Shown here: one piece after another, positions 31,988 to 36,662 of the stretch
Layout: every line of letters starts with the position of its first letter
Position numbering within the stretch: position 1 is the first letter of the stretch
Assembly: GCA_025774805.1 (NCBI GenBank)
Contig: JALGZR010000026.1
Coordinates: forward strand, 1 to 36,662
Direction: 5' to 3'
Source: a bacterium
GTDB lineage: Bacteria > ARS69
DNA: 36,662 nt
Translations under genes and position numbers: made by a program
Notes under the pieces: generated by a model
The model's database searches: none
Seen by the model: only the letters and a program-made list of their open reading frames with translations
Told to the model about the DNA's origin: nothing

Positions 31988-33652
31988 ATGAAGAAGGCAC
32001 ATCGATTTCGAGCGATCGGCACGCGCGCGGCGCTTCTCGGGGTCGCCATCTCCCTCCTCGGAGGGGCGCCGGTCGCCTCGGCGGGGGACGACGGGGGACT
32101 CGCCCCCGGGCTGCCGCCGCCGATCGAACGCACCACGCTGACGACGGCAGCGCTGCTCGACACGCTGCAGCACACGGCCTTCGACTTCTTCTGGGAACAG
32201 GCGAATCCGTCGAATGGACTGATCCGGGACCGCTGGCCGACGCCCTCGCCCTGCAGCATTGCCTCCGTGGGATTCGGGCTCTCGGCCATCTGCATCGGCA
32301 TCGATCACGGGTGGATCACCCGGGAGGAGGGGCGGGACCGAGTCCTGACGACTCTCGACACGTTCTGGACGTATCCCCAAGGCCCCGAAGCCTCCGGAAA
32401 GATCGGCTACCAAGGACTGTTCTATCACTTTCTCGACATGAACACCGGCGAGCGGGTCTGGAACTGTGAGCTCTCGACGATCGATACGGCCCTGCTGTTC
32501 GCCGGGATCATCGACGCGCGCGAGTACTTCGACGGGGGCGACCCCGAGGACGTCCAGGTGCGCGCGCTGGCCGACTCGATCACCCACCGCGCCGACTGGG
32601 ACTTCATGCGCAACGGAGGCGCCGGGATCCGGATGGGGTGGAAGCCGGGGACCGGGTTTGCGGGATTCGGCGAGTGGGTCGGTTACAACGAGGCGATGAT
32701 CCTCTATCTCCTGGCGATCGGGTCCCCCACGCACCCGGTGCCGGCCGCGACGTGGATCATCTGGACGAGCGGGTATAGCTGGCAGACCCAGTACGGCTAC
32801 CAGTACGTCATCTTCCCCCCGCTCTTCGGTCACCAGTACTCGCACTGCTGGATCGACTTCCGGAGCATCCAGGACTCCTACATGCAGACCAAGGGGATCA
32901 CGTACTTCGAGAACTCGCGCCGGGCGACGCTCGCCCAGCGGGAGTACTGCATCGCGAATCCGGGCGGGTGGACGGGCTACGGGCCGAACGTCTGGGGGAT
33001 CACGGCCTCGGACACGCCGACCGGCTACATGGCCCGGGGGGCCCCGCCGCCGCAGAACGACGAGGGCACGATCACGCCGACCGCGGTCGCGGGATCGATC
33101 CCGTTCGCTCCCGGGGTGACGATTCCGACCCTCCATCACTGGTATGATACGTACCGACCGCAGATCTTCTCCGTCTACGGGTTCGTCGATGCCTTCAACC
33201 TGACGGTGAACTGGTGGGATCTCGACTACATCGGGATCGACCAGGGGCCCATCGTGATCATGATCGAGAACTACCGGACGGGTAAAGTCTGGGAGCGGTT
33301 CATGGGGAACGCGGACGTTCAAGCCGGGCTGCTGGGAGCCGGGTTCGCGCCAGCGACGGACGTGCCTTGGGCGTCGGAGGAGCGTGGGAAGCGACTCGTC
33401 TTGCGGCAGAATGCGCCGAATCCCATCCAGCGATCCGCCCAGATCGCCTACCACGTGCCGACGGCAGGACCGGTGTCGCTGGTTCTGTACGACGTGGCGG
33501 GCCGGAGGGTGCGAACGCTCGTGGACGAGCGACAGTCGGCGGGGGAGCATGTCGCGATGCTGCGCGGAGAGGGCCTCCCGAGCGGCACGTACTTCTACCG
33601 GCTCGAAGCGAACGGCGAGCGTGAAGGGAAGCAGTGCGTGATCATCAGGTGA
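31988..33652 (+). CDS. GH144-like (Pfam 'Glycoamylase') secreted enzyme with sorting domain, probable beta-1,2-glucanase
   Basis: This 554-residue protein has a signal peptide (TRAALLGVAISLLGGAPVASA), then the (alpha/alpha)6 domain (about 50-440) seen in GH144. It contains TAFDFFWEQANPSNGLIRDR, CELSTIDTALLFAG (E161), GYNEAM, FGHQYSHCWIDFRSIQ (281-296), YFENSRRATLAQREYCI, GYGPNVWGITASD and YIGIDQGPIVIMIEN. The C-terminal FlgD-like tail (about 466-554: RLVLRQNAPNPIQRSAQIAYHVP, LVLYDVAGRRVRTLV, PSGTYFYRLEA) is a surface-sorting domain. It would cut beta-1,2-glucan outside the cell, ahead of the TonB receptor. It shares long blocks with the lipoprotein at 8343 and still more with the broken copy at 34704, which suggests duplication. 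The family also includes cyclic-glucan-synthase domains, so specificity needs testing. Confidence 0.85.
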   Translation: MKKAHRFRAIGTRAALLGVAISLLGGAPVASAGDDGGLAPGLPPPIERTTLTTAALLDTLQHTAFDFFWEQANPSNGLIRDRWPTPSPCSIASVGFGLSAICIGIDHGWITREEGRDRVLTTLDTFWTYPQGPEASGKIGYQGLFYHFLDMNTGERVWNCELSTIDTALLFAGIIDAREYFDGGDPEDVQVRALADSITHRADWDFMRNGGAGIRMGWKPGTGFAGFGEWVGYNEAMILYLLAIGSPTHPVPAATWIIWTSGYSWQTQYGYQYVIFPPLFGHQYSHCWIDFRSIQDSYMQTKGITYFENSRRATLAQREYCIANPGGWTGYGPNVWGITASDTPTGYMARGAPPPQNDEGTITPTAVAGSIPFAPGVTIPTLHHWYDTYRPQIFSVYGFVDAFNLTVNWWDLDYIGIDQGPIVIMIENYRTGKVWERFMGNADVQAGLLGAGFAPATDVPWASEERGKRLVLRQNAPNPIQRSAQIAYHVPTAGPVSLVLYDVAGRRVRTLVDERQSAGEHVAMLRGEGLPSGTYFYRLEANGEREGKQCVIIR

Positions 33653-33670
33653 GTCGCGAGGTCGCGACTC
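33651..33670 (+). other. Perfect 8-bp hairpin at the end of the GH144 gene
   Basis: GAGTCGCG-AGGT-CGCGACTC begins at the second base of the stop codon. No T-run follows, so it is a poor intrinsic terminator. It may protect the mRNA 3' end or pause ribosomes. The strong ribosome site of the following small frame begins a few bases later. Confidence 0.4.
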
Positions 33671-33700
33671 GAATCGGAGGAAGGAGGTGTACCATTAGAG

Positions 33701-33745
33701 ATGTGCTCAGCTTGTGATCGCATGAACACCAACCTAAGGAGATAG
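33701..33745 (+). CDS. Possible 14-codon leader peptide upstream of the unknown secreted protein
   Basis: ATG 33701 opens a frame for MCSACDRMNTNLRR and ends at TAG 33743-33745. A strong ribosome site AAGGAGGT (33681-33688) precedes it at about 12 bases. Its stop lies just after the GGAG ribosome site of the next gene and 6 bases before that gene's ATG. Translation of one could therefore be coupled to the other. It contains a CxxC pair. It may be a chance frame, because the distance to the ribosome site is rather long. Confidence 0.25.
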   Translation: MCSACDRMNTNLRR

Positions 33746-33751
33746 ACAACC

Positions 33752-34567
33752 ATGCGAAACACCTTCAACGAAAAGGTCGTCGGGACAGCGGCGCTCGTGG
33801 CCGTTGCGATGATGCTCGTGTCGAGCCCCGTTGCGGCGACACCGCTCATCAACAGCGCCGTCATCCAGACGCGCATCTTCGACGACTGCCCGACGTCGAT
33901 CCTCACGACGACCAACAGCTATCCCGGGATGATTTCGATCTTCGACGATGTCCTGGACTGCGGCGGGTTCGCGAACCTGCACATCTGGAGGCTTTCGGAC
34001 GACGGGATCACGCCCGCCTTGTTCGCCAACGCGTCGGCGTTCAAGTTTTCCGCGAACCTGACGATCGCGGGGACGGCCGAGGGTGAAGCCGGGCTTCAGA
34101 TTGCTCCGTGGTGGTCGCAACAGGTCGACGGGCGGTTCAACGTCCGGACGACGGACGGCGAGATCGCGTGCTTCGGAGGTCGGCTGCCGTTCTACTCTTT
34201 CACGGCCACGGACGGCGTCACGTACGTGAAGGGAACGGCGATTCGTCTCACGGTGGAGTACCTGCCGAACGATCTAAATGAGGCGAACCCGGCAACGATC
34301 GAGTACCGGATTCTCTACAACAACACGAAGTACTCGAGCGGGCCGATCCCGTTCGACATGGGGAATCCGGACGAGGATCCGCCCTACGGACTCTGGGGGA
34401 TGCTCAACGACGCTCAGGTCGGCGCGCACTTCCAGGTGTTCCTGCAGGCCGGGAATCCCGATGCGGGCTTGGAAGCCGTCTGGAACGAGATCAAGTTCAT
34501 CAGTCTGAAGGGGCCCATCGCGACGGAGTCGGAGTCGTGGGGCCAGATCAAGGCGCTCTATCACTAG
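33752..34567 (+). CDS. Secreted protein of unknown function between two GH144-like genes
   Basis: I do not recognise this 271-residue protein. It has a clear signal peptide (KVVGTAALVAVAMMLVSSPVAA). The rest alternates short hydrophobic strands (LHIWRLSDDG, FKFSANLTIAG, GEAGLQIAPWWSQQVDGRFNV, IRLTVEYLP, HFQVFLQAG) with Asn/Asp loops, ending in EAVWNEIKFIS. This pattern suggests an all-beta sandwich, perhaps lectin- or concanavalin-like (inference). It has three cysteines. There is no sorting domain, in contrast to its neighbours, so it may stay periplasmic or be released. AAGGAGAT lies 9 bases before ATG 33752. A strong hairpin about 60 bases after the gene probably ends the transcript. Its position between two copies of one enzyme suggests a glucan-binding helper, but that is a guess. 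Confidence 0.75.
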   Translation: MRNTFNEKVVGTAALVAVAMMLVSSPVAATPLINSAVIQTRIFDDCPTSILTTTNSYPGMISIFDDVLDCGGFANLHIWRLSDDGITPALFANASAFKFSANLTIAGTAEGEAGLQIAPWWSQQVDGRFNVRTTDGEIACFGGRLPFYSFTATDGVTYVKGTAIRLTVEYLPNDLNEANPATIEYRILYNNTKYSSGPIPFDMGNPDEDPPYGLWGMLNDAQVGAHFQVFLQAGNPDAGLEAVWNEIKFISLKGPIATESESWGQIKALYH

Positions 34568-34623
34568 TGACCCGTGAGGGAAGAGCCGGCATCGACCCCC
34601 CGGCCTCTCCCTCCGACGGCACC

Positions 34624-34657
34624 ACGAGCCCCGCGGGTCCAGACCTGCGGGGCTCGT
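34624..34657. terminator. Strong terminator-like hairpin after the unknown secreted protein
   Basis: ACGAGCCCCGCGGGT and ACCTGCGGGGCTCGT pair as a 15-bp stem with one G-U pair and the loop CCAG. TTCG follows, so the U-run is weak, and the symmetric stem could act in both directions. It lies 57 bases after the stop of the unknown gene and 46 bases before the best start of the third GH144-like gene. That gene therefore may lie outside the main operon. Confidence 0.6.
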
Positions 34658-34703
34658 TTCGATGTTCCTGACGATGTCGCTTCCTCCATCCCGGATCGCT
34701 TTC

Positions 34704-36314
34704 ATGACTGCGAATCGCCGCGCATTGACGGCCGGCACGAAGATCCTCGCGTGGCTCGTTCTCCTGGCGGTGGGGAGCCCCGCGTGTCCCGCCGGGGCGG
34801 ACTCGCTGAGCACGGAGGAGCTCCTGGACGAGCTCCAGCACCGGGCCTTTCTCTATTTCTGGAACGAGGCGAATCCCGCGAACGGGCTGGTAAAGGATCG
34901 GAGCACGACGTGGGCTCCGGGCAAGATGGCGGCCACGGGGTTCGGGATGTCCGCGATCTGCATCGGGATCGACCACGGTTGGGTGACCCGCGAGGCGGGC
35001 CGGGACCGAATCCTCACTGCACTGCAGACGCTCTGAACCGGGTCGCAAGGGCCTGAGCCGGAGGGGAACATCGGGTACCAGGGCTTCTTCTACCACTTCA
35101 TCGATCTGGACACCGCCGAGAGGACGTGGCAGAGCGATCTGTCGCCCATCGACACGGCGATTCTCTTCGCGGGAATGATCGACGCCCGGGAGTACTTCTC
35201 GGGGAGCGATTCGCTGGACGTGACCCTACGGAGCCACGCCGACTCGATCCTGCACCGGACCGACTGGACCTTCATGTACAACGGACTGGGCATCCCCCTG
35301 GCCTGGACGCCGGAGGGTGGTTTCCACGAGACGACCTGGCTGGGCTACAACGAAGCGATGATCATGTACCTCCTGGCCATCGGCTCTCCGACCCATCCGA
35401 TTCCCTCGTTCTCCTGGTTCACCTGGACGGCCGGGTACGACTGGTCGACTCACTACGGCCACACGTTTGTGACGTTCCCGCCGCTTTTCGGACACCAGTA
35501 CACGCACTGCTGGATCGACTTCCGCTTCATCCAGGACGTCTACATGCAGTCCAAGGGAATTACGTACTTCGAGAACTCGCGGCGGGCCACCCTCGCCCAA
35601 CGCGAGTACTGCATCGACAATCCCGGCGGATTCATGGGGTACGGACCGAACGTCTGGGGGCTCACGGCCAGCGATGATCCGTTCGTCGGTTACCTTGCAC
35701 ACGGTGCGCCCCCGGCTCAGAACGACAACGGGACGCTCACGCCGACCGCCGCCGCAAGCTCGATCCCCTTCGCCCCCGACGTCGTCATTCCCGTTTTACA
35801 CGAGCTGTACGAGACCTACGGCGCTCAACTCTGGTCGACCTACGGCTTCAAGGACGCCTTCAATCCCACTCAGGGTTGGTTCGGCCCGGACTACATCGGA
35901 ATCGACCAGGGCCCGATCATCCTCATGATCGAGAACCACCGGACGGGTTCGATCTGGAACCGGGTCATGCAGAATGCAGACGTGCAGCGAGGACTCAGCC
36001 TCGCAGGATTCGAAGCCGCGACAGGAGTCGACATCCTATCGGGCGAGTCCTCCCGATCGGTTCTGTTTCAGAACGCACCGAATCCGATTCGGAGATCATC
36101 CACGATCCGTTACGAATTGGCCGAGAGCGGACCGATCAGGCTGGATCTCGTTGACGTTTCGGGACGAATCGTGCGCCATCTCGTGGAAGGCGTGAAAGAC
36201 GCGGGCGGGCACGAGATCGCTCTGAGTGCGGAGGGGCTGCCCGCCGGGGTGTACTTCTACCGGCTGGAGACTGTCGATTCGGTGACGAGTCGCAAGATGC
36301 TCGTGCTCAGGTGA
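34704..36314 (+). pseudogene. Third GH144-like gene, interrupted by an in-frame TGA
   Basis: The two halves lie in one frame and are separated only by TGA at 35034-35036 (codon 111). The position is Trp (TGG) in the copy at 31988 (LDTFW against LQTL-stop), so one base change explains it. Without the stop it would be a 536-residue secreted enzyme. It has a signal (KILAWLVLLAVGSPACPA), AFLYFWNEANPANGLVKDR, GYNEAM, FGHQYTHCWIDFRFIQ, YFENSRRATLAQREYCI, YIGIDQGPIILMIEN and a C-terminal sorting domain (FQNAPNPIRRSSTIRYELAES). The acidic residue of the ELST(I/V)DT motif is Asp145 here instead of Glu. ATG 34704 gives the best signal; 34662 and 34674 are in-frame alternatives. A sequencing error could also explain the stop. 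A downstream re-start at ATG 35175 would lack the first third of the fold. Confidence 0.8.
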
Positions 36315-36662
36315 TCTGAGGCGGTACCGTCAAAGGCGATTCACCTTCGCCCGAACACCTTGTCCCCGTCGAATCGGCCGTTCTCGATGAAGATCTCCGA
36401 GACCTTCGTTCCCCCGGCGAGGCTTCCGACGACGTGGACGCCCGGCACGTTCGTCTCGAGGGCGGTGCACGAGCGTGACCCGGGCTGTGGTTCCCGAGAA
36501 GTGTGCCACGAACGGCGATAGAAGGAGGTCAGAAGAGACCAACTGAAATCAGCCTTGCTGCATGGAAGATGGGGGTGGGCCCCCCGAGTACGGGTTGCAG
36601 GACCAGTTCTCAAACCACCCGGCGCTGCGTGGGGATGAGATCCCAGGTGGTGAGCGGACCGG
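36315..36662. other. Window end: gene remnant and non-coding sequence
   Basis: After the GH144-like stop I see only the reductase remnant described separately (36341-36480, minus strand). From 36481 to 36662 neither strand has a frame I can support. A plus-strand ATG at 36562 stays open to the window edge but lacks a well-placed ribosome site. The strong GAAGGAGGT at 36521-36529 is 32 bases away from it and precedes no other good start codon. Confidence 0.4.
36341..36480 (-). pseudogene. C-terminal remnant of a YpdA-like flavin-dependent reductase
   Basis: The minus strand encodes ALETNVPGVHVVGSLAGG, then KVSEIFIENGRFDGDKV and a stop at 36341. This is the C-terminal FAD-binding segment of YpdA-like/thioredoxin-reductase-like proteins (the usual form is ETN-PG-YVAG..., IFIENGRFHG). 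Upstream of the ETN motif the same frame has no family features. The neighbouring minus frame shows ARVTLVHR, which resembles the second NAD(P)H-binding motif and hints at a frameshift or deletion. A complete gene would need about 800 bases more, so it is a decayed 3' fragment. Confidence 0.6.

Noticed and set aside
34704-36314. TGA recoded as an amino acid across this genome
   Set aside because: Many genes here end naturally in TGA and use TGG for Trp; no selenocysteine-insertion hairpin was evident at 35034, although I could not test this fully.
36562-36662. Plus-strand frame starting MEDGGGPPEYG and open to the window end
   Set aside because: There are only 33 codons, no well-placed ribosome site, and no recognisable motif; it cannot be judged without downstream sequence.

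Overview
The window is about 36.7 kb of high-GC DNA, densely coded. It probably comes from a diderm bacterium of the Fibrobacteres-Chlorobi-Bacteroidetes (FCB) superphylum or a GC-rich uncultured relative. Four lines of evidence point there: secreted proteins ending in FlgD-like/T9SS-type C-terminal sorting domains, a PorV/PorQ-like outer-membrane protein, a TonB-dependent receptor with an N-terminal carboxypeptidase-regulatory-like domain, and an ExbB-ExbD-ExbD-TonB operon that also carries a TPR protein and a PstS-like protein. Species cannot be told from the sequence.

Layout. 1-863 (-): a cut-off secreted beta-helix repeat protein. 864-1544: intergenic, with a good sigma70-type promoter and a strongly structured GC-rich segment. 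1545-2159 (+): lexA. 2282-2397: two and a half copies of a 46-bp tandem repeat running into the promoter of tRNA-Glu(UUC) (2484-2559). 2939-8271 (-): a TonB energisation operon in the order PBP-like, TPR, ExbB, ExbD, ExbD, TonB, mostly with overlapping starts and stops. 8343-16195 (+): a lipoprotein with a GH144/'Glycoamylase' fold, a sugar ABC transporter (binding protein and two permeases, no ATPase), and an 1,098-residue lipoprotein with carbohydrate-binding domains and an (alpha/alpha)6 domain. 16246-21530 (-): a cytoplasmic GH1 beta-glucosidase and a GH94 phosphorylase of the 1,2-beta-oligoglucan phosphorylase/cyclic-glucan-synthase type. 21531-21842: divergent control region with two LacI-type operators. 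21843-36314 (+): LacI regulator, a CBM9-like surface protein, TonB-dependent receptor, large FN3 surface protein, PorV-like protein, a second GH144-like enzyme, an unknown secreted protein, and a third GH144-like gene broken by one in-frame TGA. 36341-36480 (-): a remnant of a YpdA-like flavin reductase.

How the genes may work together (inference). The Pfam 'Glycoamylase' domain includes GH144 endo-beta-1,2-glucanases. A GH94 of the 1,2-beta-oligoglucan phosphorylase type beside a beta-glucosidase, a sugar ABC importer and a LacI regulator resembles the sophoro-oligosaccharide operon known from Listeria. The whole region from 8.3 to 36.3 kb therefore reads as a beta-1,2-glucan utilisation locus. 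Surface or periplasmic GH144 enzymes would cut the polymer. The TonB-dependent receptor, energised by a TonB system such as the one next door, would move oligomers across the outer membrane, and the ABC permease would carry them inward. The GH94 and GH1 enzymes would finish them in the cytoplasm. The LacI protein would switch the system.
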